Shown: positions 15,846-22,865 of the stretch, piece by piece
Layout of the letters: every line of letters begins with the position of its first letter
Numbering within the stretch: the stretch's first letter is position 1
Origin: Stenotrophomonas sp. PS02298
GTDB taxonomy: Bacteria > Pseudomonadota > Gammaproteobacteria > Xanthomonadales > Xanthomonadaceae
Assembly (NCBI RefSeq): GCF_029959445.1
Contig: NZ_JASCOR010000002.1
Span: 1-64,000 of the forward strand
DNA length: 64,000 nucleotides
Direction: 5' to 3'
The notes under the pieces: generated by a model
Databases searched by the model: none
Seen by the model: the letters and a program-made list of their open reading frames with translations, nothing else
What the model was told of the DNA's origin: nothing
Program-made: the position numbers and the translations under genes

Positions 15846-16706
15846 CTATGCGGGAGGAATGATGCCGACGGCGGCCACACGTCCCCTTACGGCTTCCATG
15901 AGTTCGGAAATGGATACGTCGGTTTGCAGGTGGCGGGCTTCGTGAAGCGCGCTGGAGATTGCCTGAAGGAGAACGGCGACATGCAGCTCGTCTCGATAAA
16001 GACCGTAGAGGTCACTCCAATCGTCGCCAGCCCCGAGCAAGTGGAAGAACAAATACGCGCTGGACTCTGGGTCGAGAAAGTCTGTTGCTACGTACAAGGG
16101 CTCAAGACCGGGCACTTGAGCGGGTTCCTGAAGGCCCTCGGCCCAAGCGAGATCGGAGACTTGCTCGTCCGGCAGGTAGCCTTGCCTGTAGTCGATTGCT
16201 AGTTGCTCAAGGCGTGCCCGGAAACTGTCGTTGTGGTGACTTGGGGCTGGCGGCAATGGCGGTGGCGGAACCGTGCCTGGCTCGTGAGGAATAAACGATT
16301 GGTCAAACACGAAGCGGGTAGTGGGAACGACTGGGGCATCCGGGTGCTTTCGGAGCAGCAGACGTCTCGCCTGTTCCACCCGCTCCCAAGTTTCAGGCAG
16401 ATCAGGTGCGGCCACGAACGGGTTGCTTATATGGAACCATTTTTCTCCAGGCATACGGGGCGGCCAATCGAGTTCAGCCATCGCGAATGCGAGTAGATTC
16501 AGTTGCGCTGCTCGGCTGGCTCCGTTCAGGTGGTTCAAGATCGCAGAGCTGGAATTGCCGTGGGCGCGGATGAGTATCGCCCTGACAGCGCTGCCCAGTG
16601 GTGCGTATGAGCTTGGCTTTAACCCTGCAAGCGCGTGCTCCATGAGGACCGCGTTCGCCGCGGCAGCCGTCGCATCCGTGCCTGTGACTGTTGACCAGAA
16701 TCCCAT
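15846..16706 (-). CDS. Hypothetical protein co-transcribed with the repressor
   Basis: 286 residues in the immunity region, 25 bases downstream of the repressor gene and in the same direction, so it should be expressed in the lysogen. The N-terminal ~90 residues are Ala-rich helices. A Pro-rich hinge (PGTVPPPPLPPAPSHH) leads to an acidic C-terminal domain (TDFLDPESSAYLFFHLLGAG). No family recognised. Genes in this position often encode superinfection exclusion or host-phenotype factors, but nothing here proves that. Confidence 0.7.
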   Translation of the reverse strand: MGFWSTVTGTDATAAAANAVLMEHALAGLKPSSYAPLGSAVRAILIRAHGNSSSAILNHLNGASRAAQLNLLAFAMAELDWPPRMPGEKWFHISNPFVAAPDLPETWERVEQARRLLLRKHPDAPVVPTTRFVFDQSFIPHEPGTVPPPPLPPAPSHHNDSFRARLEQLAIDYRQGYLPDEQVSDLAWAEGLQEPAQVPGLEPLYVATDFLDPESSAYLFFHLLGAGDDWSDLYGLYRDELHVAVLLQAISSALHEARHLQTDVSISELMEAVRGRVAAVGIIPPA

Positions 16707-16731
16707 CGTGGTCGCTCCGTAGTGGGTTCAG

Positions 16732-17124
16732 TTATGCCGAAGCCTTTCGGCCTGTGGCCTGGCGTTCCATTGCGGCATAGCGTTGCTCTGCATCAAGGGT
16801 CGTCACGAGCTGCTGCCTACCCCGGGAAGGGAGGTCCTTGTAGCCCTCAAGAAGCTTGGCCAAGCCGTCATTGAGCAAGAGCTCGAGAGGTTGCTCGGGG
16901 ATCAGAAGCTGCCAAGCCGGAAGGCCGAAATACGCCGCCAGCTGGGAAATGGTGGAAGCCCGTGGGTTGATTTCCAGCGGGCTGGTCAGATCCAACAAGT
17001 TCGACAACGTGCTCTGGCCGACGCCGGCCTTCTTGGAAAGTTGGGCCTGCGATAGCTGATGGTGGTCCATCAACTGCTGCAGGTTCTTGCCCAGGGCGAG
17101 CGCAATTTCACGACTTCCGTTCAT
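16732..17124 (-). CDS. Lysogeny repressor, Cro/CI-type HTH
   Basis: 130 residues with a HTH_3 domain at about residues 10-65 (LMDHHQLSQAQLSKKAGVGQ, STLSNLLDL, ISQLAAYFGLPAWQLL). The C-terminal half is short and has no LexA/CI-type peptidase, so RecA-stimulated self-cleavage is unlikely and induction may use an antirepressor or another signal. ATG 17124 has no clear ribosome site. It is divergent from the Cro-like gene, with shared operators between and at the leftward promoter. Confidence 0.85.
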   Translation of the reverse strand: MNGSREIALALGKNLQQLMDHHQLSQAQLSKKAGVGQSTLSNLLDLTSPLEINPRASTISQLAAYFGLPAWQLLIPEQPLELLLNDGLAKLLEGYKDLPSRGRQQLVTTLDAEQRYAAMERQATGRKASA

Positions 17125-17126
17125 GT

Positions 17127-17191
17127 TTAGCAGTTTGCCGATAGCGGTTATCCGTTTGCGGCTTGTGGACCTATCGGTATGCCGATAGCAT
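17127..17191. promoter_or_regulatory. Central operator region between repressor and Cro-like gene
   Basis: Operators at 17127-17144 (13 of 18 matches) and 17171-17188 (CTATCGGTATGCCGATAG, 17 of 18) share the dyad of the leftward promoter. A rightward promoter TTGTGG (17163-17168), 17-bp spacer, TAGCAT (17186-17191) embeds the second operator. Its predicted start is at or beside the ATG at 17198, so the Cro-like mRNA may be leaderless. Confidence 0.72.
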
Positions 17192-17197
17192 TGGGCA

Positions 17198-17488
17198 ATG
17201 GATGCCCTAACCTTGCTTGAACAAACCAAAGAGCGTCTCCGTCAGCATGAAGGGGATTACGCAGAGATTTCGCGTCGGACCGGGGTCAGCTACAGCTCGT
17301 TGGTAAAGCTGGCTCAGGGGCACACCGGCAATCCCACCGTGGATAGCCTGCAGCGGGTAATTGACGCTCTGGATCTATTCGAGGGAGTTCCGCCGCGCGC
17401 TGCGCCGTCAGCGGCAACCGCGGAAGCCACGCCCGACCAGGAAGAGGACCCCGACCAACGGCGCATCGTCCCCGTGGAGGAAGCCTGA
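17198..17488 (+). CDS. Cro-like HTH regulator
   Basis: 96 residues. YAEISRRTGVSYSSLVKLAQ at about 22-41 is a clear helix-turn-helix, followed by NPTVDSLQRVIDALDLF, as in XRE-family proteins. The C-terminal 35 residues are an acidic, disordered tail. First gene of the rightward early operon, divergent from the repressor and sharing its operators, as expected for a Cro antagonist. No ribosome site precedes ATG 17198, consistent with leaderless initiation. Confidence 0.8.
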   Translation: MDALTLLEQTKERLRQHEGDYAEISRRTGVSYSSLVKLAQGHTGNPTVDSLQRVIDALDLFEGVPPRAAPSAATAEATPDQEEDPDQRRIVPVEEA

Positions 17489-17553
17489 TGGTCATCAAGA
17501 ACCTCGGCAATCCTCGGGATAGGGCAGGGCAAGGAAGCGGGGCTGCTGCGTGA
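17488..17553 (+). CDS. Coupling mini-ORF (21 aa)
   Basis: A 21-codon frame starts in the TGATG overlap with the Cro-like stop and ends in a GTGA overlap with the GTG start at 17550. The peptide (starts MVIKNLGNPRDRAG) is not recognisable. Its likely role, if any, is to carry ribosomes from one gene to the next. Confidence 0.35.
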   Translation: MVIKNLGNPRDRAGQGSGAAA

Positions 17554-17984
17554 GCAAGCCACCCTTGGACATCAAGAACCCAACCCTGGCTGCGGCCATC
17601 CTTCGCCGGCTTGGGGCCCAGGAGCGCGCGAACCAGTCGCTCGCGCGTCGGGCTGCAGAGCTCGAGCGTCAGGTGGTTGGTCTCCAGCAGGAGGTATCCA
17701 AGTTGCGCCGGCGGGAGCTCAGTCGCGCTCCCGCTGTGGTGCTCGGTCCGGATCGCCTCGAACTGGTCGCGTTTGAGGGCGGTCCTTTTGTGGCCGAGCA
17801 CGCTCTACAAGCGCTCGAGCGCGCTGCAGGCGCACCAGCAGTACATGGAGTTCGGCTAGACATTCCCGCGCGTGAGCCTTTTCTGCAGCGCTGGCGTCGG
17901 CGGATCGGACTATTCGCTCGAGCCTCCCAGCGCGCTCCTTCAGCGCCCGCAGCAGCACGGCGGGTTGCGGATGACTGTCAATGA
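17550..17984 (+). CDS. Coiled-coil hypothetical protein (rightward early)
   Basis: 144 residues from GTG 17550. The first ~60 residues look genuine: a short N-terminal arm and a strong coiled coil (LARRAAELERQVVGLQQEVS). The remainder overlaps a leftward gene (17719-18093) and reads as basic, low-complexity protein. It may therefore be a short coiled-coil gene whose tail is overprinted. Confidence 0.45.
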   Translation: MSKPPLDIKNPTLAAAILRRLGAQERANQSLARRAAELERQVVGLQQEVSKLRRRELSRAPAVVLGPDRLELVAFEGGPFVAEHALQALERAAGAPAVHGVRLDIPAREPFLQRWRRRIGLFARASQRAPSAPAAARRVADDCQ

Positions 17985-18093
17985 GCAGGGGGAACAGCGC
18001 CCGCACGAACCCAAGGCGCGCCACGGCATCGATGTGGATCTCGTCGCTCGCATCTGTCACACGGGCATCCCTGCAGTTGGTATCGCTTCCCAT
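17719..18093 (-). CDS. Helical hypothetical protein, antisense to the rightward early operon
   Basis: 124 residues. The central part (VRALFPLLIDSHPQPAVLLR, ALKERAGRLERIVRSADASA) is well-formed amphipathic helix with high GC at third positions. The C-terminal 40 residues are Arg/Pro-rich and lie over the opposite-strand gene. There is no strong ribosome site before ATG 18093. Transcribed towards the Cro-like gene, it would produce antisense RNA to the early operon. Function unknown. Confidence 0.5.
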   Translation of the reverse strand: MGSDTNCRDARVTDASDEIHIDAVARLGFVRALFPLLIDSHPQPAVLLRALKERAGRLERIVRSADASAAEKAHARECLAELHVLLVRLQRARALVERARPQKDRPQTRPVRGDPDRAPQRERD

Positions 18094-18191
18094 TTTTTCA
18101 TCGCGCGCCGTGGTCGGTCTGTCCGGCAGCGCCCGACCCGCAGTAGGGCAGCGCCTGACCAGGCGCCCCACAATCAACCACGGACTCCAAA

Positions 18192-18713
18192 ATGACCTGG
18201 ACAACAGAAGCGTGGCTGCGTGAGGCGCTGGGCGCCCTTAAACGCACCCTCGACGTCGATGCGCGCACCAAGAACGAGATGGTGCAATTCCTGCTGGATG
18301 AGGGCTTCTGGGACAAGGAGAAGCTGTCGACGTGGGAAAGCGCGATCGCGAAGTTCAACAGCTGCTTGAACCCCAACAAGTCCGAGTTCTTCAAGGTCGG
18401 CGAGCTGTGGGCGCTGTCCAAGCGCTTCGGCCGGCACGAGCTTTTTCTGGCCATGGCCGCTGACCTTGGCTATGAGGTGCGCCGCCTGCCTACGGAGGAG
18501 CGCCAGCAGGAGCTGCTGGAGCAGCTCGCATACCTGCAGGTCCAGCACGGAGAAGCCCTCGAGCGGATCAGCACACAGCTCGCTCAGCTTCAGGCTGCTC
18601 CGCATGCGCCACCGGCGCTGCCGATCATTCCTGGTCAGCGGCATCACTTCAGCACGCAAGAATGGCCATACGGCACCGGTTCGTCCGTGGTTGCTCGGGA
18701 TGGGTGCCCCTGA
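18192..18713 (+). CDS. Hypothetical regulatory-type phage protein (173 aa)
   Basis: Acidic and helical: WTTEAWLREALGALKRTLDV, then a central domain (FNSCLNPNKSEFFKVGELWA, SKRFGRHELFLAMAADLGYE), then a coiled coil (QELLEQLAYLQVQHGEALER). Its place between the Cro-like and replication genes is where CII-type activators sit in lambdoid phages, but no CII homology is evident. ATG 18192 has only a weak ribosome site. Confidence 0.65.
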   Translation: MTWTTEAWLREALGALKRTLDVDARTKNEMVQFLLDEGFWDKEKLSTWESAIAKFNSCLNPNKSEFFKVGELWALSKRFGRHELFLAMAADLGYEVRRLPTEERQQELLEQLAYLQVQHGEALERISTQLAQLQAAPHAPPALPIIPGQRHHFSTQEWPYGTGSSVVARDGCP

Positions 18714-18758
18714 TGCGTTCGTTCGTTGCAGCTCGTCCGAGGGGATAGCGGTCGAGCC

Positions 18759-19640
18759 ATGAATTACTACCCGCGATACCCCGCGCATTACCAGACCAAG
18801 ACCCTGCACCTAACCATGGAGCAGGACGGCGCATACACGCGCCTTCTTGATTGGTACTACGCAAATGAGCGCCCGATTCCGCACGCGCAACGGCACGCCA
18901 TCGCGCGTGCAATGACGCCGTCCGAACGCCGCGCGACCGACCTGGTGCTTGGGGAGTTCTTCGAGCAGCAGGAGGGGCTGTGGACGCAGTACAGGTGCGA
19001 GAGCGAGATCGAAAAGGCCCGACCAAAGATCGACGCGGCCAAAGCCAATGGCAAGAAGGGAGGCCGGCCGCGCAAGCAGGCGGAACCCGGAGCTGGGGAG
19101 CGCGCTGGTGTTGGAACTGGGGAGGAAGAAGGAACCCGCAAAAAACCCAATGGGTTTTCGCTGGGTTCTGAAAATGGAACCCATGACGAACCCGGAGCGA
19201 AAGCTCCCCAATCCCCAATCCCCATTAATCCTCCAGATACACCTCTTCAAGCACCGGAGATTGCTGAGGGGGCGACCGATGCTGGGCGTGCTTGCCTGCT
19301 GATTCGGCAGGTCGGCTGTGTCCACACCAACCCGTCGCACCCCGATCTGCTGGCGGCGCTGGCCGAAGGCGTAACGCCCGAGACCCTCGCGCTAACCGTG
19401 GCAGAGGCCATGGAGAAAACGCCCCCAGTGACGAAGCCATTCAACTGGGCGATCGCCACTGCCCGCTCACGCCACGCAGCTGGTGCCAAGCCAGTTGCAC
19501 CAGGAGTTACCCATGAAGGCCATCGAGAATCTACTGCCGACCGGACGCGCCGACTTGCCGAAGAAGGCGAGCAGCGAGAGCGAGACAGCGAAGGCCGTGT
19601 CTTCCACGTCGCGCAGGACGCTGTGGGTGCGCATGGCTGA
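18759..19640 (+). CDS. DUF1376 (YdaU-like) replication-region protein
   Basis: 293 residues. Residues 1-70 match DUF1376: MNYYPRYPAHYQTKTLHLTM, then GAYTRLLDWYYANERPIP. A basic, disordered linker rich in Lys/Gly (AANGKKGGRPRKQ-like) follows, and a helical C-terminal domain (LLAALAEGVTPETLALTVAE). DUF1376 proteins stand where lambda O-type initiators do, so DNA binding at a phage origin is plausible. Its last 128 bases overlap the next gene, unusually long for this phage. Confidence 0.82.
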   Translation: MNYYPRYPAHYQTKTLHLTMEQDGAYTRLLDWYYANERPIPHAQRHAIARAMTPSERRATDLVLGEFFEQQEGLWTQYRCESEIEKARPKIDAAKANGKKGGRPRKQAEPGAGERAGVGTGEEEGTRKKPNGFSLGSENGTHDEPGAKAPQSPIPINPPDTPLQAPEIAEGATDAGRACLLIRQVGCVHTNPSHPDLLAALAEGVTPETLALTVAEAMEKTPPVTKPFNWAIATARSRHAAGAKPVAPGVTHEGHRESTADRTRRLAEEGEQRERDSEGRVFHVAQDAVGAHG

Positions 19641-20181
19641 GATCTACGGCCATCGATGGACAAGCGCGTTTGGCGAGAATCCAGATCAGGGTGCAGCGCT
19701 TACGTGGGCAAAAGGCCTTGCAGGCATAACGCCTGCCCAGCTCGCTGATGGTTTGGTCAGTTGTCTGGCAAGTGCGGATCCGTGGCCGCCTACGCTGCCA
19801 GAGTTCCGCGCGCGCTGCCTTGGGGTACCAGCCCTTGCTCAGGTGCAGATGGAGCTGAGGTCGTCTGGTGAGCGCAGCGCCTTCTCAATCCTGGTGTGGA
19901 GCTGCATCGACAGCTACCGGTACCGGCACGCCTCCACGGACAAAACCGATCGCATGATTCGTGATGCGTACGAGATAGCAAGGGAACGGGTGATGCGTGG
20001 CGAAAAGCTCCCGAAGCTGCCTGTCGCAACATTGGCAGGACATGGCAGCGATGCAACGCCTGAGTCCCGCCGCCGAGATCCTGAGGTTGCACGCAACGCT
20101 TTTGGGGAGCTGGACGAACTGTTTCGCAGCGCTGGTGCGCAGGTTTCGGAAGGTGTGGCGGCAGCTGAGGTGACCCCATGA
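19513..20181 (+). CDS. Lambda P-like replication protein (helicase recruitment)
   Basis: 222 residues from ATG 19513, which has AGGAG seven bases upstream inside the preceding gene. The central part (LWVRMAEIYGHRWTSAFGEN, WAKGLAGITPAQLADGLVSC, WPPTLPEFRARCLG) is the pattern of phage replication P-type proteins, which load the host DnaB helicase. An O-like then P-like gene pair supports this. Homology beyond motif memory was not tested. Confidence 0.62.
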   Translation: MKAIENLLPTGRADLPKKASSESETAKAVSSTSRRTLWVRMAEIYGHRWTSAFGENPDQGAALTWAKGLAGITPAQLADGLVSCLASADPWPPTLPEFRARCLGVPALAQVQMELRSSGERSAFSILVWSCIDSYRYRHASTDKTDRMIRDAYEIARERVMRGEKLPKLPVATLAGHGSDATPESRRRDPEVARNAFGELDELFRSAGAQVSEGVAAAEVTP

Positions 20182-20378
20182 CCGCTGCGCTTCCACGTAT
20201 CGAGCTCCAAACGAAGCCCGTAGCGGTGCCAACGGCCGCAGCTGGCTGGTATCTCTGCTACGGGTACGGGATGAAGCCTTTGGTGCTGTACGCCTCCAAA
20301 GGCCAAACGGTGTGGCGTGAGGGCGCGCGCCTGATTCCGATTACGCATTACGCCGGTCCACTGCCGGAGGGCAAATGA
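20178..20378 (+). CDS. Small hypothetical protein (66 aa)
   Basis: Contains GWYLCYGYGMKPLVLYASKG and WREGARLIPITHYAGPLPEG, an aromatic-rich beta-type protein. ATGA overlaps at both ends place it firmly in the rightward operon. No family recognised. Confidence 0.62.
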   Translation: MTAALPRIELQTKPVAVPTAAAGWYLCYGYGMKPLVLYASKGQTVWREGARLIPITHYAGPLPEGK

Positions 20379-20869
20379 TCAACCAGGACGACCTGAGGCA
20401 GTATCACCGCCAGGCCACTATGTACGTGTTGCATTCGAGCCAGAGCATGACCGCGGCCGAAGCGCACGAAGCTGTCACCGGCCTGGCCTTGGCCAAGGGG
20501 CATCCAAAGGAATGCGCAGCTATCAGCCCAGCAGGCGTGGCAGGCGTTCTGCGGAGCCTGCAGAACGAAGGCATTGCCGTGCGCGGGCCGGCACGCCAGA
20601 ACACGCGGCATGGACGCAGCGAACCGACGTGGAGGCTGGAGGACGGCCTGCACATGATCCAACCGCCGACTGCGCCCAGCGGGAGATCGGGTGCCGCTCC
20701 CGCCCAGGCTGCGGGCCAGGATCCACTGGCACACCTGTCGCGTGAACAGTTGATGGCCATGATCCTCGTGGGTGACGAGCTGTCCGCAGCTACCGCGCGC
20801 TTTCAGGCAGAGGTCGAAGGCATCAAGGACCGGGCAAAGGTGATCCTCGCCGGCGGAGTGCTGTTTTGA
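20375..20869 (+). CDS. Winged-helix-like hypothetical protein (164 aa)
   Basis: Residues 10-90 look like a winged helix (SMTAAEAHEAVTGLALAKGH, ISPAGVAGVLRSLQNEGIAV, RSEPTWRLEDG). A Pro/Ala linker leads to a helical end (LSREQLMAMILVGDELSAAT). It could bind DNA in early regulation or replication. ATGA overlap with the preceding gene. Confidence 0.6.
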   Translation: MINQDDLRQYHRQATMYVLHSSQSMTAAEAHEAVTGLALAKGHPKECAAISPAGVAGVLRSLQNEGIAVRGPARQNTRHGRSEPTWRLEDGLHMIQPPTAPSGRSGAAPAQAAGQDPLAHLSREQLMAMILVGDELSAATARFQAEVEGIKDRAKVILAGGVLF

Positions 20870-21288
20870 GCAATCGCAGTCTCCGATTCAGCAGCGTTGC
20901 GGACATGCCGGCTGGGATGCGCGCGCTGTTTGAAGGAAAAGGTGCCCAGCGCCCGGCTGAAGTCGATGCGTCGGCAGCGCCTGGCCAGAAGCGATCGAAG
21001 TACGGCAACAAGATCACCGTGGTCGACGGCATCCGATTCGATTCGAAGAAGGAGGCTGCCTATTACGAGCAGCTGAAGCTGCGGCAGCGCGGCGGCGAGG
21101 TGCACTTCTGGCTCCGTCAAGTGCCGGTGCATCTGCCGGGCGGTACTAAGTATGTCCTGGACTTCGTCGTGTTCCTGAAGAGTGGTGAAGTGCAGTTCGT
21201 CGATGTGAAGGGGCGCGAGACCAAGGAGTTCAGGATCAAGAAGCGAGAGGTCGAGCATCACTACCCTTTCCGGATCCTACTTGCATGA
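20866..21288 (+). CDS. DUF1064 family nuclease-like protein
   Basis: 140 residues. KYGNKITVVDGIRFDSKKEA, then YYEQLKLRQRGGEVHFWLRQ, KYVLDFVVFLKSGEVQFVDV and KEFRIKKREVEHHYP form the DUF1064 pattern, a restriction-endonuclease-like fold with E...D...VDVKG residues. Family members are phage nucleases, possibly Holliday-junction processing. The start is TTG 20866 (TTGA overlap) with GGAG seven bases upstream. Confidence 0.82.
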   Translation: MSNRSLRFSSVADMPAGMRALFEGKGAQRPAEVDASAAPGQKRSKYGNKITVVDGIRFDSKKEAAYYEQLKLRQRGGEVHFWLRQVPVHLPGGTKYVLDFVVFLKSGEVQFVDVKGRETKEFRIKKREVEHHYPFRILLA

Positions 21289-21545
21289 GCGCCGTCGACC
21301 TGACCCAGATTCCTCTCGAGCAACTGCTGCAGGAGCTCGCGCGTCGCGCAGGTGGAAGCTACCAGCCGGCTGCTGCCAAGGCTGGCATGCGTCACGAGAC
21401 GAAGGAGGCCTGGGCTGCAGCCCAGGCAGACAAGTGGCTGAGGAAGCACAACGCTGAGCTGGACCCCAGCGTGCGCGCGAGGCTGCTGGGTGAGGTGGAG
21501 AAGTTCAAGCGCCTCGAAGCGCGCTACAAGCTGCAGAGGATCTGA
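21285..21545 (+). CDS. Small hypothetical protein (86 aa)
   Basis: Highly charged and helical (LEQLLQELARRAGGSYQPAA, LLGEVEKFKRLEARYKLQRI). ATGA overlap with the DUF1064 gene. Unrecognised; perhaps an accessory to the nuclease. Confidence 0.6.
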   Translation: MSAVDLTQIPLEQLLQELARRAGGSYQPAAAKAGMRHETKEAWAAAQADKWLRKHNAELDPSVRARLLGEVEKFKRLEARYKLQRI

Positions 21546-21546
21546 C

Positions 21547-22086
21547 ATGGCCCGCAAGAAGATCAAAGCCGAGCCATGGGTGGACGAAGGTCGGGATCCG
21601 CTGGAGCTGATCGCCCGCCTATTGGTGGGCGGGAGCTATCGCGTGCCAGTGGAGGGGCGTAGCACACTGCCGCCGCTGGGCAGCTCAGACATAGCCGCCG
21701 CTGTGGCGTTGATGCCCAACGCGCTGGAGAAGCATGCGGCGCTGGCCGTGGCCACCCGCGCGGAACGGCCTGCGATCGCGCACTTATCCCTGCTGGCTTA
21801 TGGGCCCGTGGCCAGCTTGGTCGTCCAGGCCCGACCGCGGCCTTTGGACTTGGCTACGCCGGGGGATCGGTGGCGCCTGCGCCTGGTCATATTCGACGCC
21901 GCATACGAACTGGTGTGGCCCGAGCGTCGGCAGACCTGGGCGGCGCTGGCTAAGGCCGCCAAGATGCGCCGAGGAACGTACTGCGATGTGCACCGCGCTG
22001 CGACAGCGGTACTGCAGGCCGCGCTCAATGATGGGCGACGGGAGTTTCATGGGCGGCTGTTCATCACCGACTACCGTTGCGACTAG
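21547..22086 (+). CDS. Candidate late regulator (antitermination-like, by position)
   Basis: 179 residues, last gene of the rightward early operon. The N-terminus is basic (MARKKIKAEPWVDEG). The C-terminal part has WAALAKAAKMRRGTYCDVHR, HTH-like. In lambdoid phages the gene here is a Q-type antiterminator or late activator. Late-operon terminators exist downstream (37380, 49115), which would need such a factor or be leaky. No Q homology is visible, so the function is by position only. Confidence 0.55.
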   Translation: MARKKIKAEPWVDEGRDPLELIARLLVGGSYRVPVEGRSTLPPLGSSDIAAAVALMPNALEKHAALAVATRAERPAIAHLSLLAYGPVASLVVQARPRPLDLATPGDRWRLRLVIFDAAYELVWPERRQTWAALAKAAKMRRGTYCDVHRAATAVLQAALNDGRREFHGRLFITDYRCD

Positions 22087-22583
22087 TGCTTTAGCTGCAA
22101 GTAAGGGCTTATTGAGTCACTCAGCCGTCTCAGGTCAGCTTGAATGAGCTTGCGTTCCGCGGCTGCGTTAATGCGAGGGTGCTGGTCTTTGACCTTGTCT
22201 TGAGTGAGCATCCACTCTATGTGACACGCGATAAGGGTCTCGACCCTAGGAACTAGCGATTTGATCACGTGAACGGACGCAGCGTTGTCGAAGAGCCATG
22301 TCAATTCATGCCCAAGCCTTTTAATCCTTGATTCTCTCAGGAGGGCGGCATCGCTCTCGGATATGAGGTCGTCTTTCATCGGGATAGCACATAGTTGTTC
22401 CACTGCATCTACCAGTTCACGGTAGGCGGCGAATCGTTTGTCGAAAAGGTCAGCTTTCAGCTTCTTCTGTGCCGTGCGCCACTGCTGCCAGGCGATGTAG
22501 CCAACGATGCCTGCCACTGCGATCTGCCCCATCGCCGTGAACAGCCGGATCTGCAGATCCGTCATGCCGAGTACGGTTTCCAT
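22083..22583 (-). CDS. Single-span membrane protein, candidate lysogenic moron
   Basis: 166 residues with an N-terminal transmembrane helix (FTAMGQIAVAGIVGYIAWQQ) and a cytosolic helical domain (AQKKLKADLFDKRFAAYREL). Transcribed against the surrounding early and late genes, with its own leader, it can be expressed in the lysogen. Similar small TM plus helical proteins occur in many bacteria without known function. Superinfection exclusion or stress signalling are possibilities only. It overlaps the upstream gene by four bases tail to tail. Confidence 0.68.
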   Translation of the reverse strand: METVLGMTDLQIRLFTAMGQIAVAGIVGYIAWQQWRTAQKKLKADLFDKRFAAYRELVDAVEQLCAIPMKDDLISESDAALLRESRIKRLGHELTWLFDNAASVHVIKSLVPRVETLIACHIEWMLTQDKVKDQHPRINAAAERKLIQADLRRLSDSISPYLQLKH

Positions 22584-22695
22584 TCCTGTTTCCCCTGTTG
22601 TCCTGGTGCGATCTTAGCTGCCGTTGTTAAGGTTTGTTAGGGGGTCGCAGGTTTTGAGAATGGGCAGGGCGTTTTGTTACTTTGTATCCGCAGTT

Positions 22696-22731
22696 GTTCC
22701 GCATGAGGAAGAAAATCTCCTCATGAGGAAC
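22696..22731. promoter_or_regulatory. Two tandem dyads 20 bp apart
   Basis: GTTCCGCATGAGGAAG (22696-22711) and TCTCCTCATGAGGAAC (22716-22731) are two near-palindromes with consensus TTCCTCATGAGGAA. Their centres are 20 bp, two helical turns, apart. Together they can also fold as one 14-bp hairpin with one mismatch. They sit in the gap between the leftward membrane gene and the late region and look like operators for an unidentified regulator. Confidence 0.6.
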
Positions 22732-22774
22732 CGCAGTTGCAACGGGACCGATTGCCACGTAGTTTTTGTCATCG

Positions 22775-22860
22775 TGGGCACCGGTGTAAGTAGGGTGCCC
22801 AGGCACATTGAGGCCGCTGGTTGACCGGGATTGGAGTCCGCGGTTGGCCAGCGGCCTCAA
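22775..22860 (+). repeat. Two strong hairpins before the phage tRNA
   Basis: TGGGCACC/GGTGCCCA (22775-22801) is an eight-pair stem. TTGAGGCCGCTGG/CCAGCGGCCTCAA (22808-22860) is a perfect 13-pair stem with a 27-nt loop that can pair further (ACCG with CGGT). The second ends five bases before the tRNA. No T tract follows, so termination is unlikely; processing or structural roles are possible. Confidence 0.6.
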
Positions 22861-22865
22861 CCGTT

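Noticed and set aside
18151..18166. GCGCCT-GACC-AGGCGC hairpin before the gene at 18192
   Set aside because: Short GC-rich stem without T tract or conserved context; frequent by chance at this GC content.
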